The notes beneath the pieces are model-generated. The model saw only the letters and a program-made list of their open reading frames with translations, did not search any database and had not been told where the DNA came from. From assembly GCA_039980455.1 (NCBI GenBank), contig JBDXCG010000003.1, forward strand, positions 1,302,001 to 1,366,000: a stretch of 64,000 bases of DNA. Direction: 5' to 3'. A program made the translations under genes and the position numbers. Shown here in pieces: positions 8,988-17,274 of the stretch (the first letter of the stretch is position 1; the number at the start of each line of letters is the position of its first letter). The DNA comes from CALINF01 sp039980455 (GTDB lineage: Bacteria > Pseudomonadota > Gammaproteobacteria > Pseudomonadales > Halieaceae).

Positions 8988-9017
8988 AAAAAAGCCCCAC
9001 CCGAGGGGTGAGGCTTT
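8988..9017 (-). terminator. Rho-independent terminator of the tRNA operon
   Basis: On the minus strand: stem AAAGCC/GGCTTT plus CACCC/GGGTG separated by one mismatch, with a three-base loop, ending in a run of six T. It lies eight bases past the CCA end of tRNA-Asp and would stop transcripts of both tRNAs. Confidence 0.9.
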
Positions 9018-9025
9018 ATTGTATA

Positions 9026-9102
9026 TGGCGGACCGGACGGGACTCGAACCCGCGACCTCCGGCGTGACAGGCCGGCATTCTAACCAACTGAACTACCGGT
9101 CC
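9026..9102 (-). tRNA. tRNA-Asp (GTC)
   Basis: A 77-base tRNA including encoded CCA. The acceptor stem pairs GGACCGG with CCGGTCC, followed by discriminator G. The anticodon GTC (plus-strand gac, 9066-9068) sits in a CTGTCAC loop, and the T-arm carries GGTTCGAGTCC. It is second in a two-tRNA operon, 27 bases after tRNA-Val. Confidence 0.97.
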
Positions 9103-9129
9103 GTGGTAGTTACTTTCTCGGAAATAAAG

Positions 9130-9205
9130 TGGTGGGTGATGACGGGATCGAACCGCCGACCCTCTGCTTGTAAGGCAGATGCTCTCCCAGCTGAGCTAAT
9201 CACCC
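9130..9205 (-). tRNA. tRNA-Val (TAC)
   Basis: A 76-base tRNA with encoded CCA. The acceptor stem pairs GGGTGAT with ATCACCC. The anticodon TAC (plus-strand gta, 9170-9172) lies in a CTTACAA loop, and the D-arm has AGCTCAGCTGGGAGAGC. It is the first gene of the operon, just downstream of a consensus promoter. Confidence 0.97.
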
Positions 9206-9222
9206 CCAAACCGAGAACGCGC

Positions 9223-9250
9223 ATTATAGAGATAATATTTAGGGTGTCAA
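9223..9250 (-). promoter_or_regulatory. Consensus sigma-70 promoter of the tRNA operon
   Basis: Read on the minus strand: TTGACA (9250-9245), a 16-base spacer and TATAAT (9228-9223), both perfect. A GCGCG-rich discriminator follows, typical of stringently controlled stable-RNA promoters. The tRNA-Val 5' end is 17 bases below the -10 box. Confidence 0.88.
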
Positions 9251-9387
9251 ACGTTCGAGGTCAAATTGCAGGAGTATTTTTCCAGGGTGAAAAGCCATTG
9301 ATTTTAGTAGTAAAATCGCCGCCCCATTGACCCGGGCGTCACTCAAATATTTCACAGATGCAGCCAGCACTGAAGCGGGAAAACAGC

Positions 9388-9750
9388 ATGGAAATTTACA
9401 AAGAATTTCACTTCGAAGCAGCCCACCGGTTACCTAATGTTCCCGCTGGACACAAATGCGCCCGCTTGCATGGCCATTCGTTCCAAGTAAAAATTTTCGT
9501 CTCGGGCTCACCGGGTGAATCAACAGGCTGGATCATGGACTTTGGCGACCTTAAAGTTGCCTTCAAACCGATTCTGGCACAACTTGATCACTACTACCTT
9601 AACGATATACCTGGCTTGGAAAATCCCACCAGCGAAAGAGTGTGTGAGTGGATTTGGGAGAAGCTAAAGCCAACACTACCGGAACTGAGTGCCATCGAAA
9701 TCCGAGAAACCTGCACGTCAGGCTGCGTCTACCGAGGGCCAGCGGACTAA
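9388..9750 (+). CDS. queD: 6-carboxy-5,6,7,8-tetrahydropterin synthase
   Basis: Second step of queuosine/7-deazaguanine synthesis: converts dihydroneopterin triphosphate to 6-carboxytetrahydropterin. The 120-residue form starting at ATG 9388 closely follows the E. coli QueD pattern: FHFEAAHRLPNVPAGHKC (His13 zinc ligand, Cys24 catalytic), LHGHSF (His28, His30 zinc ligands), GWIMDFGDLK, LDHYYLNDIPGLENPTSE and ETCTSGC. An earlier ATG at 9358 would add ten non-conserved residues. The gene stands alone on the plus strand after the divergent tRNA operon; other que genes are not in the window. Confidence 0.95.
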   Translation: MEIYKEFHFEAAHRLPNVPAGHKCARLHGHSFQVKIFVSGSPGESTGWIMDFGDLKVAFKPILAQLDHYYLNDIPGLENPTSERVCEWIWEKLKPTLPELSAIEIRETCTSGCVYRGPAD

Positions 9751-10186
9751 CGTGCGGACGCGCCGCGCAAAACGGTAACACCCGGAAATTTTCTTGACAT
9801 CTCTCGTCGCACTACAGATATAGGTACGCGCTAACATCCGAAATTTAAAATGATTGGCGGTACTCGTCGAAGTGTTCCCTGTTACCGCGATTAAGTTACC
9901 TTGAGTAGCGAATCTACAAAGGTTATGCACATCCAGAGGCAAACCGGTGAACGCTATAACTTAGCAACTTCTTTAGACTGCTGGGTTTAATTTTCAGCTC
10001 TAACTGTCTGTTTTTTATAAATTAAATGCTTTTGTTCGATTTTTGATCAATCGAAAGGATTAGGGGTAGTACGCGTCTGACAGCCACATTGAACACTTTA
10101 TTCACAAAGTTATGCACAGATTCTGTGGACAACATGGGTAATTGGAAAGTGAGTCGATCTTGCACAAAGACAGTGGTCTACAAATG
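9751..10186. other. 436-base non-coding gap between convergent genes, with DnaA boxes
   Basis: No plausible gene is seen on either strand, and both flanking genes end here, so no promoter for a neighbour is required. It contains a TTGACA at 9794-9799 followed by weak -10-like TATA bases, a DnaA box TTATGCACA at 9923-9931, a T/A-rich stretch (about 10009-10050) and a second cluster of DnaA-box matches at 10098-10132. It could be a replication-related element, a DnaA-titration site or the locus of an unrecognised RNA; sequence alone does not decide. Confidence 0.6.
10098..10132. promoter_or_regulatory. Cluster of DnaA-box-like 9-mers
   Basis: Two plus-strand matches to TTATNCACA: TTATTCACA (10098-10106) and TTATGCACA (10110-10118). 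A minus-strand TTGTCCACA (10132-10124) differs from the consensus by one base. Three sites in 35 bases, next to an A/T-rich stretch containing a GATC, is more than chance suggests. Confidence 0.6.
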
Positions 10187-10513
10187 TCAGTGCAGCACTC
10201 TTTGAGGCTCTGCAACGACAACCGCTTGTAGCAACTTGCCCAGCATAATCACGTTACCCTGGCGCCGCTCTGCGCCATCGTAGCTGTAGTCAAATCGGTA
10301 CTGCCGCCAGATACGCCAGCGACCAGCAGAATCGCGGCTTAACGAGATTCGCTGAATCTGGACAGTCTGATCAAGTAGTTGAAAGTCGTCCTTGCGGCCA
10401 GCCCTCGTCACTGCCTGTAAAGCCAGTTCGCGAACCCGTGTCGCAGACAGGAAGAAGATTCCCACCGCGCCCAGCAGAATCACCAGCATTACTTCGCCAA
10501 GACTGAAATACAT
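10187..10513 (-). CDS. DUF3301 domain protein
   Basis: A 108-residue protein with one N-terminal membrane anchor (about 5-23, VMLVILLGAVGIFFLSA) followed by a cytoplasmic or periplasmic domain with VRELALQAV, LLDQTVQIQRISLSRDSAGRW and YRFDYSYDG, the DUF3301 pattern. Function is unknown. Its ATG directly follows the TAA of the thioesterase gene, so it is the last gene of a three-gene minus-strand operon (hydrolase, thioesterase, DUF3301). Confidence 0.85.
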   Translation of the reverse strand: MYFSLGEVMLVILLGAVGIFFLSATRVRELALQAVTRAGRKDDFQLLDQTVQIQRISLSRDSAGRWRIWRQYRFDYSYDGAERRQGNVIMLGKLLQAVVVAEPQRVLH

Positions 10514-10936
10514 TTAGCTGCTTCCCGGCTTGGACAAGCGTCGCATCACGACCTGAAAGGTCATTTTACAATCGCCCGCTACATGTAAATCACCGCGCAA
10601 GAACGTGAGTGACTTTGTTCTTCGCATAACTTCAGCGGTGCCTTCTACCCAGTCTCCTTCTAGCGCCGCTCCCATAAAGTCGGTCGTACAGCTGATCGTC
10701 GCGCAGTTTTCCTTAACGCCGCTTAGCGCGACCATTGTTGCGACATAATCTGCGAAGGCCATCATGACGCCACCGTGGGCCGAACCTATTCCATTGCAGT
10801 TCTTTGGCTTAACACGAAACCCCATGCGCAAGTTACCCTCGCCTTCCTTGCGGTAGAAAAATGGGCCAATATCATCTTCCGCCGGGCTGATACCCTTCAG
10901 TTGCTTGAAACCTTCAGGGGTTTGAATATCTGTCAT
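10514..10936 (-). CDS. PaaI-type hotdog-fold thioesterase
   Basis: A 140-residue single-hotdog protein expected to hydrolyse acyl-CoA or aryl-CoA thioesters in the cytosol. The central motif NGIGSAHGGVMMAFADYVAT contains the HGG loop and the Asp characteristic of PaaI/YbdB-like thioesterases, followed by the beta strands CATISCTTDFMG and DWVEGTAEVMRR. The start codon overlaps the hydrolase stop by one base. The substrate is not known; context with an alpha/beta hydrolase suggests thioester or ester turnover. Confidence 0.85.
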   Translation of the reverse strand: MTDIQTPEGFKQLKGISPAEDDIGPFFYRKEGEGNLRMGFRVKPKNCNGIGSAHGGVMMAFADYVATMVALSGVKENCATISCTTDFMGAALEGDWVEGTAEVMRRTKSLTFLRGDLHVAGDCKMTFQVVMRRLSKPGSS

Positions 10937-11709
10937 TAGATGCTGTCCAAAAAGTCGCCCACCAGGGCATTGAATGTGTTGGGATCCTGCGCATGCAGCC
11001 AGTGGCCACAGCCAGGCATCACGCTAATCGACGATGATGGAAAGCAGGTCTCGATCGCCGCGTGATATTCAGGAGCGATGTAAGGCGAGTCTCCCCCTGA
11101 GATGAACAGTGTGGGGCCATCATAGGGAATATCAAGCTCGGGCGCTTCTCGAACCGCTGCATAGTTGTCCTTGAGTCCCTGTAAATTAAAGCGCCAGTGA
11201 TAGCTGCCGTCAGTATCACGCTGAAGGCTTAGTAGTAAGAACTGGGTGACCATGTCCTCCTCTATGAACGGCGCCATAATTGCGGCAGCCTCTGCCCGTG
11301 AGCGCACGGATCGCGCAGCTACTGCATCGAGTGCGGCGAATACATCATCGTGGCTTCCCTCATAATTAACCGGGGCGATGTCTGCCACCACTAAGGCATC
11401 TACTTTCAGCGGCTGTTGCAGCGCCAGCTGCATCGCGACCTTACCACCCAGAGAATGTCCAACGAATGTCGCTGAATGAAGGTGGCGTTCATCCATCCAT
11501 TGCGCAACGCATTGCGCCTGAGCCACTAGCGACGCCTCGTCCAGCCAGCCGGAATGTCCGTGGTTGGGTAAATCTACGCTGTGAACACGATATCGCCCCT
11601 GCAACGCGCGGGCGAGAGAGCCCAGATTACTCCCCATACCAAATAACCCATGCAGCAAAACAACATCAGGACCCTCCCCCAACACGCTGTCATGCAGTTT
11701 TACGGTCAT
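10936..11709 (-). CDS. Alpha/beta-fold hydrolase (YbfF-like esterase)
   Basis: Cytosolic serine hydrolase of 257 residues. The oxyanion region LLHGLFGMGSNLG (18-30), DLPNHGHS (46-53), nucleophile elbow GHSLGG (Ser86) and C-terminal PGCGHWLHAQDP (His236) follow the order seen in E. coli YbfF, an acyl esterase. A GAGGAGG ribosome site precedes the ATG. It heads the operon with the PaaI thioesterase and DUF3301 genes. Natural substrate is unknown; short-chain esters or acyl-CoAs are likely by family. Confidence 0.88.
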   Translation of the reverse strand: MTVKLHDSVLGEGPDVVLLHGLFGMGSNLGSLARALQGRYRVHSVDLPNHGHSGWLDEASLVAQAQCVAQWMDERHLHSATFVGHSLGGKVAMQLALQQPLKVDALVVADIAPVNYEGSHDDVFAALDAVAARSVRSRAEAAAIMAPFIEEDMVTQFLLLSLQRDTDGSYHWRFNLQGLKDNYAAVREAPELDIPYDGPTLFISGGDSPYIAPEYHAAIETCFPSSSISVMPGCGHWLHAQDPNTFNALVGDFLDSI

Positions 11710-11773
11710 AAGCGCTGCCTCCTCTCCCAGTTTTTGCTACCATGCGTCGCACTATAATGTAACGGAATCTGTC

Positions 11774-12562
11774 ATGCGTCCACTTTGCCTCCTACGCCGA
11801 TTCGCCATTGCCGCTGGATTTATTGCCCTCGTTTCCGGCTGCGCTGGCGGTGTCACCTACAATCCGACCGTCGTTGCATGGGAGATCGATGAAGAGCGAT
11901 TGGCAGCCAAGCCTGTAAAAACGGTAATCCTCGCAAACGTTAATCTGGGGTCGCCCTCCCGCAACTACCTTGTTAAAGAAGAGGCGCGTATTGACGGCTA
12001 TGTCAGTGTTTACCTGAAAGACAACGGCATTAAAGTGTTACCTCAGCGACAGTTCGCGCAAGCCTGGAATACTGCCGTGCGCGCGTTCGGGGACCCGGTT
12101 GATCCCACAACCGGCAAGATGAACGTACGTACCTTCTCTCAAATCATGATCAGCGTGCGTGATCGTTTACAGGAAGAGTCCAAGCTAGATGCATTTGTGT
12201 TTACCGACCTGATAGAAATTGAAACCGCATTCAATGGGGGCCTGAAACACCTGGCGCGCTGGGATGGCGTCACGCGTAAGCCAGCACTGCAGGGAACCGG
12301 TAACGGCGTGAGTGCTGATTTTAACTGGAATGCACCCGTAGCTGCTGCTTCATTGCAGATCAGCATATACGACATGGAGCTGCAGCGTCTCTTCACTAGT
12401 CGCGGCGGTCTTGATGCCACCGATGCCATCGATACTCGCTCTTCACAGGGCAGGTACGTGCGGCGCCGGAATATGCTCGAGAACGAGGACCATATCAAAG
12501 AGGGTGTTCGCCTTGCCCTTCACCCGCTGATCGAGATGGAAGACTGGCCAGGCAATCCCTGA
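11774..12562 (+). CDS. Predicted lipoprotein, function unknown
   Basis: A 262-residue exported protein. The N-terminus has basic residues (MRPLCLLRR), a hydrophobic core (FAIAAGFIALV) and an SGC lipobox at about 21-23, so it is predicted to be lipidated and held in the outer membrane. The body has KTVILANVNLGSPSRNY and later LQISIYDMELQRLFTSRGG; I do not recognise a named family. It reads outward from the hydrolase operon and converges on the TPR lipoprotein gene. Confidence 0.75.
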   Translation: MRPLCLLRRFAIAAGFIALVSGCAGGVTYNPTVVAWEIDEERLAAKPVKTVILANVNLGSPSRNYLVKEEARIDGYVSVYLKDNGIKVLPQRQFAQAWNTAVRAFGDPVDPTTGKMNVRTFSQIMISVRDRLQEESKLDAFVFTDLIEIETAFNGGLKHLARWDGVTRKPALQGTGNGVSADFNWNAPVAAASLQISIYDMELQRLFTSRGGLDATDAIDTRSSQGRYVRRRNMLENEDHIKEGVRLALHPLIEMEDWPGNP

Positions 12563-12606
12563 TCAGGCCGCTATCGGCTTAGATTCAGCAGTTACCAATG
12601 GCCGCG

Positions 12607-14352
12607 CTACAAGATTGATGACGTTAGCGTAACGTCAGAGCGCTCCCAGATATTTGCAAATCGGGCTCTTACCGCGCTTGCTTCCTCTTGTTTGTCCTGC
12701 CCCTCTAGGCTCAGAGCCAGACCAAAGAGGGACCAGCCGTTGCGGGGGTACTGCGCAAGATCTTTTCGATAGACCTCTTCGGCTGCGGCAAATTCCTTGG
12801 CCAACAGAAGAGCGTGCCCCAAAGACTGACGGCTTGGGTAGTACCAGAAAGGCGGTTCGGTATAGGGCAGTTCATCTTGCGCCACCACGGCGGCAGTAAA
12901 GTTAGCAATAGCCTCATCCATCTGCCCCTGCGCCAACGCCAGCTCACCTTGAGCCAATGCGCTGGCTATCGCCAGAACCTGGCTCGCCGGATAATCGTTT
13001 CCATCCAGGAACCAGATTGATTCGTTATCCATAAGCGGAGCCATGGCCAATATCTCTGCTTGCGCCTGCTCCAACTGCTCCATTCGCACGAAAGCAACCG
13101 CTCGAGCGTAATGCCAAATTGCCCTGGAGAATGGAAGCTCTTCAGGGGGCTTGGGCTCAGCCAGAATTGCATCCCACTGAGCAAAGCGCACCAGCGACAG
13201 TATGGGAACGGTCTGAAAGAATTCGATCGTAGGAAACTGCTGTATTTGCTCCAGCCGGACATTCGCAGCCACCTTGCGGCCTGCTTCTATTGCCACAGCG
13301 CTGCGGCCTTCCATGCTTGCTGATGCCCAAAGAAAATGAATATTGTGCGGGTAGTACAGCGCGGGATAAAAGCCCTGCGCATTGCACTGAGCAATATAAT
13401 CTTCGTCAACTTTTGCGGCCCTGACATTAGCCTCTGACGCGTCATAGTAGCGCCCAATCCGCCAATAAATATGCGAAGGCATGTGCACCAGGTGCCCGGA
13501 ACCAGGCACCAGATTGGCCAGCGTGTCTGCCGCAACTTCCGCGCGCCCGGGGTTCGACGACGCTTCTACTGCGTGAATGTACAGATGCAATGCGAGCGGG
13601 TGTTGAGGGTTTCGCGCCATAACGGTTTCCAGCGCATTGATCACTTCCTTCGTTTCAGGCTTAGGGTTGGTGCCGTCCAGCCAGTAGTTCCAGGGCATGG
13701 TATTCATCATTGCCTCTGCAAACATGGCTTGAGCATCATCGTCATCCGGATACTTTGCCGCCAGCTCACGCATAGCCTGCGCATACGCAAGATCCAACGG
13801 CTGCCGCTCTGTATCGGGGTCTCCGTTGTAACGCGTCGCCTGCGCCGCTATATAATCTTTCTCTACCTGCGTCACACCCTGGCTGTTAGCTTGCGCTTTT
13901 TGAATCGCCGCAAAAGCTGACTCACGGGTACCGGGCATCATGATCGCCCTGCCCTTACTGGTTACATTGATATTAGGGCCACTCGCCAGCGCTTCTCCCC
14001 AGTAACACATGGCGCAACCGGGATCGAGCCGCTGCGCCGCCTTAAACGCTCGTATTGATTCCGCATGATTGAATCCAGCGGCCATAATCATGCCCTGATC
14101 AAAATAGCGCTGAACGCCATCTATCGACGTTGTGATCGGATGAGAGAAGTCGCCCAAGCCATCAAGCATTGGCGCACCTGCTTTTGCGATCAATGCAGCC
14201 TTTTCCAACTCGGCGTTATCAGCGCTGTTGGTCAACGGCTGAGACACTTCGCCAGCGGATTTACTCTCTACCGTTTGTTTGTGGGGGTCATCGGAGCTGC
14301 AGGCCATCAGGCCAGACAACATGATCAGGACTACGAGCGATACGCTTTTCAT
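12607..14352 (-). CDS. TPR-repeat lipoprotein
   Basis: Exported protein of 581 residues built of helical tetratricopeptide-like repeats. The start at ATG 14352 is chosen because an AAGGAG site lies seven bases before it and the protein then begins MKSVSLVVLIMLSGLMAC, a lipoprotein signal with lipobox. Repeats are seen around FNHAESIRAFKAAQRLDPGCAMCYWGEAL and, near the C-terminus, AKEFAAAEEVYRKDLAQYPRNGW. It is 90 bases downstream of the HupE gene on the same strand. TPR lipoproteins usually scaffold envelope complexes; the partner here is unknown. Confidence 0.85.
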   Translation of the reverse strand: MKSVSLVVLIMLSGLMACSSDDPHKQTVESKSAGEVSQPLTNSADNAELEKAALIAKAGAPMLDGLGDFSHPITTSIDGVQRYFDQGMIMAAGFNHAESIRAFKAAQRLDPGCAMCYWGEALASGPNINVTSKGRAIMMPGTRESAFAAIQKAQANSQGVTQVEKDYIAAQATRYNGDPDTERQPLDLAYAQAMRELAAKYPDDDDAQAMFAEAMMNTMPWNYWLDGTNPKPETKEVINALETVMARNPQHPLALHLYIHAVEASSNPGRAEVAADTLANLVPGSGHLVHMPSHIYWRIGRYYDASEANVRAAKVDEDYIAQCNAQGFYPALYYPHNIHFLWASASMEGRSAVAIEAGRKVAANVRLEQIQQFPTIEFFQTVPILSLVRFAQWDAILAEPKPPEELPFSRAIWHYARAVAFVRMEQLEQAQAEILAMAPLMDNESIWFLDGNDYPASQVLAIASALAQGELALAQGQMDEAIANFTAAVVAQDELPYTEPPFWYYPSRQSLGHALLLAKEFAAAEEVYRKDLAQYPRNGWSLFGLALSLEGQDKQEEASAVRARFANIWERSDVTLTSSIL

Positions 14353-14442
14353 GACTGTACTCCTTAGCGCAGACACACATCTGCAAAGCGGGGTTACAGC
14401 CGAGCCTAGTTCAAGAGTGGGACTTGCGCAAAGCAACAGAAC

Positions 14443-15441
14443 TCAAGCCAGCGCTTCCAACCCCCGCTCTATGCACCACATCGCTGAGAGTGAACCCAAT
14501 ATATACACAGGGACAGGTAATAACCGTTCCTGCCACGGCGCCAATGGTTTGCGCAGTATCAGCCAAACACCCCAGACGACAAAGATGAATGCAATTTGGC
14601 CTATCTCAATACCGACGTTGAAAAACAGTAAAGCCAGAGGAACGTTGTCCTGCGGCAAGCCCGTCTCTGCCAGCGCACCCGCAAAACCCATACCGTGTAG
14701 CAGGCCAAAACCACCGGCCAGCCACCAGGGATTGCGCCAGAGCATGTCATGACGACTTTTGCGCGTTAGCTCCACAGCGAGGATGAAGATACTTAGCGCG
14801 ATCGTGAACTCTACAAGAGCAACTGGGTAATCAAAGTACCCCAATGTCACTAGAGACAATGTAATACTGTGCCCCAAGGTGAACGCCGTGATAGTCCACA
14901 GCAAGCGCTTGCCACCACCCACAAGTAGCAGCAGTCCAAACACGAATAACAGATGATCGATTCCGCCCCAGATGTGTTCCATTCCCAGTAGCGAATAATC
15001 TGTCATCACCTCATTCGCACCGGGTTCTTGCGGCACAACGTAGCTGGGTTGCTCGGCATTAAGCACTGCCTGATACTGGCGCCCGTCTTTCAGTGAGATC
15101 ATCATCATCGCCGAAGATTGGTTGGGGCCCAGGCCCGTGAGCCCCAGCTCTTGACCAACCAAACCCTCGTCACCCAGTTTGCAGTCTAGCTGCAGGCTGG
15201 ACACCTTGCCCGTGCCTTCGAGCTGAGGGGGACTGACAGAGGTAACAGAACATACGTCTGGCCAAACCGGCGCAATGGGAATAGACGTCGTTGCCTGAGC
15301 GGGCGTTTTAAACACCATGTGAAACTGCCCATTGCCGACTTCTGTCACTTTCAACAACGAGGGAGCGAAACGGTGAGCATGCGCCGAAGTTGACAAAAAC
15401 AAGGCCGCCAACATCACGAGACTAATCTTGAATGCGTTCAT
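14443..15441 (-). CDS. HupE/UreJ family membrane protein
   Basis: Inner-membrane protein of 332 residues with a cleavable signal (1-22, ending SAHA), a periplasmic domain (about 23-145) and a polytopic C-terminal half. Family motifs include HIWGGIDHLLF (156-166), FTLGHSITL (187-195) and GGFGLLHGMGFAGAL. HupE/UreJ proteins are linked to nickel or related metal transport next to hydrogenase or urease genes, but neither enzyme is present here. The start overlaps the stop of the upstream parvulin gene (ATGA), indicating coupling. Metal specificity is inference only. Confidence 0.87.
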   Translation of the reverse strand: MNAFKISLVMLAALFLSTSAHAHRFAPSLLKVTEVGNGQFHMVFKTPAQATTSIPIAPVWPDVCSVTSVSPPQLEGTGKVSSLQLDCKLGDEGLVGQELGLTGLGPNQSSAMMMISLKDGRQYQAVLNAEQPSYVVPQEPGANEVMTDYSLLGMEHIWGGIDHLLFVFGLLLLVGGGKRLLWTITAFTLGHSITLSLVTLGYFDYPVALVEFTIALSIFILAVELTRKSRHDMLWRNPWWLAGGFGLLHGMGFAGALAETGLPQDNVPLALLFFNVGIEIGQIAFIFVVWGVWLILRKPLAPWQERLLPVPVYILGSLSAMWCIERGLEALA

Positions 15442-16370
15442 AGTCGCACCTCGTAGAGTTCACGCATGTTTTCTATGGCAGCTGCCAGTGCGTCTGTGCG
15501 TGCCGTGGACTCCAGGTCGCGGCGTAGTGGCCCCCGCACCTCGTCAAAAGTTGCATCGCGCTCGGGTTCAACAGCCTCCACCCAGACGTAGTGCAAACCA
15601 TAGGTCGATCGAATTGGCCCCACCCACTGCCTCGGCTGCGGCTCTGCTTCCAGCAGATTTTTGACAAACGCCGCACCAAAATGCCTGGCCAGCTGATCCG
15701 GTGATTGGAAATCAAACTGGTAGCCCGGAAGGAAAGGCGAGCTGAATTCCCGAGCTTGACGGGGTGTTAACTGCTTCTGCTCAATCGACGCAATGACACT
15801 CTCGGCCTCGGCCTCGCGCGGCCTGGAAAAATAGATATGTTCGATAGACAAGCGCTGCGGCCTGCGCAGCTCCTGTGTACGAGCTTCGAACTCCGCGCGG
15901 ACTTGCTCTTGGGTAACCGGTGCAGGCGGGTAACTCGCTAAAAGCAATTGCTCCATTACCTGCACCATTCTGCGCTTTACCACCTCATCGCCAAGATGCA
16001 AGCGCATCTCCAGCGCCTGCTCATATAACGCTTGGTCAGACTCTCCTTCGCCAAAACCCAGAAAGCGCATATTGCGGAGCAAGCGCTGATAAACAACCGT
16101 GTCGTGCAGGTGCAGCTCAAATTCCAGCGCGCGTTGAAAAAGCATATCGCGGTCGAGTTCCGATTGAACCAATCGCTGCCGTTGTTCAGCTGTTGGAGGG
16201 CGCCCGGTGGTAGTCACCCACTGCTGCAACATGCTCTCCAACCGTTCCGGCGCTAGTGGTCCGACAACCGGTTTGGGTTCGGGAAATATAGCGCCCTGCA
16301 GCAAAAAGAGTAGTACGCCGAGCACAAGGAAGTGCAACCATGGGCGGTTAAGCCACGCCATAAAAGTCAT
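15438..16370 (-). CDS. Membrane-anchored parvulin-type peptidyl-prolyl isomerase
   Basis: A 310-residue protein with an N-terminal anchor (about 11-30, LHFLVLGVLLFLLQGAIF) and a periplasmic body. A helical SurA/PrsA-like N-domain (LVQSELDRDMLFQRALEFEL) is followed by a PpiC-type region from about 170 (QRLSIEHIYFSRPR ... GPIRSTYGLHYVWVE). It probably catalyses proline isomerisation or acts as a chaperone on exported proteins. The gene begins the trio with HupE and the TPR lipoprotein, suggesting a shared periplasmic job. Confidence 0.83.
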   Translation of the reverse strand: MTFMAWLNRPWLHFLVLGVLLFLLQGAIFPEPKPVVGPLAPERLESMLQQWVTTTGRPPTAEQRQRLVQSELDRDMLFQRALEFELHLHDTVVYQRLLRNMRFLGFGEGESDQALYEQALEMRLHLGDEVVKRRMVQVMEQLLLASYPPAPVTQEQVRAEFEARTQELRRPQRLSIEHIYFSRPREAEAESVIASIEQKQLTPRQAREFSSPFLPGYQFDFQSPDQLARHFGAAFVKNLLEAEPQPRQWVGPIRSTYGLHYVWVEAVEPERDATFDEVRGPLRRDLESTARTDALAAAIENMRELYEVRL

Positions 16371-16408
16371 TGAGTGTTATCCGTTAAAGGGTGCAGGTGA
16401 GCAAGTGA

Positions 16409-17221
16409 TCAGTCGTCATAGGTTGCCGTCTTCTTATGCGCCTGCGCCTCAAGACCTGCCGCCAAATCCTGCTGACTCATCATCGCTGCGTTCCAGGTGG
16501 CTATGTAGTTCAGCCCTTCGTGAACAGAATGATCGCGGCTGTAGAGAATCATCTCCTTCGTCCCGCGAATGGCAAGTGGCGACTTGCCGGCTATCTCGTG
16601 TGCTATTGCCTGGACCTCACGCAACATAACTTCACGGTTCTCAAACACACGATTTATGTACCCTGTCTCGCGCGCTTCGTCGGCATCCATATTTCGACCG
16701 GTATAGGCCAGTTCACGCACTACGCCATCGGGAATAATTTTTGGCAAGCGCTGTAATGTCCCTACATCCGCCGTCATACCAATGTCGATCTCACGAATAG
16801 AGAAATAGGCATCTTCGGTGGCATAGCGCATATCGCAGCAACAGGTGAGATCCACCCCACCACCTATGCATGTTTTGTGGATCGCCGCCAGAACGGGCTT
16901 GCGACACTTTTCTATAGCGCCCAGATTGTCTTGCATACGCAGCACGTTCAGGCGGAAATGCTCTGCACGCCGTGCTGGGTCTGAGGACTCCCCTTCAAGA
17001 CCCGAGAACATAGTCAGATCCAGTCCGGCGCAGAAGTGTTTGCCGTTGCCCGCCAGCACGACGGCCCGAATGGACGCCTCGGCATCCAACCATTCAAAGC
17101 ACGCCTGTAGCTCGCTCCACATCGCCGCATTCATTGAATTGGCCTTGTCGGGACGATCCAGAAACACGGTCGCTACGTGGTGATCAACTTCCAGAGCTAA
17201 GGTTCCAAAATTTGGGGTCAT
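16409..17221 (-). CDS. Enoyl-CoA hydratase/isomerase family protein
   Basis: Crotonase-fold enzyme of 270 residues acting on acyl-CoAs. From ATG 17221 it begins MTPNFGTLALEVDHHVATVFLDRP. The acyl-CoA pocket motif GNGKHFCAGLDL and the oxyanion-hole block KTCIGGGVDLTCCCDMRYA are clear. The EIDIGMTADVGTLQRLPK stretch with conserved Asp resembles dienoyl-CoA isomerases (ECH1), so a delta3,5-delta2,4-dienoyl-CoA isomerase role is likely. An AAGGAG site precedes this ATG; an earlier in-frame start at 17260 would add a non-conserved leader. Confidence 0.9.
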   Translation of the reverse strand: MTPNFGTLALEVDHHVATVFLDRPDKANSMNAAMWSELQACFEWLDAEASIRAVVLAGNGKHFCAGLDLTMFSGLEGESSDPARRAEHFRLNVLRMQDNLGAIEKCRKPVLAAIHKTCIGGGVDLTCCCDMRYATEDAYFSIREIDIGMTADVGTLQRLPKIIPDGVVRELAYTGRNMDADEARETGYINRVFENREVMLREVQAIAHEIAGKSPLAIRGTKEMILYSRDHSVHEGLNYIATWNAAMMSQQDLAAGLEAQAHKKTATYDD

Positions 17222-17274
17222 CGCTTTAATTTCTCCTTGTACTATCAGGTCGGCTACCAACCGCGGAGCTCCAC

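Noticed and set aside
8931..9046. Integrated island at the tRNA-Asp gene
   Set aside because: Only about 100 bases separate the repeats and no integrase or foreign gene is present, so only a remnant can be suggested.
9751..10186. Calling the DnaA-box gap the chromosomal origin oriC
   Set aside because: No dnaA, gidA/mnmG, rpmH or parAB is nearby, and strand bias on the right side is not as expected. It is reported only as a candidate DnaA element.
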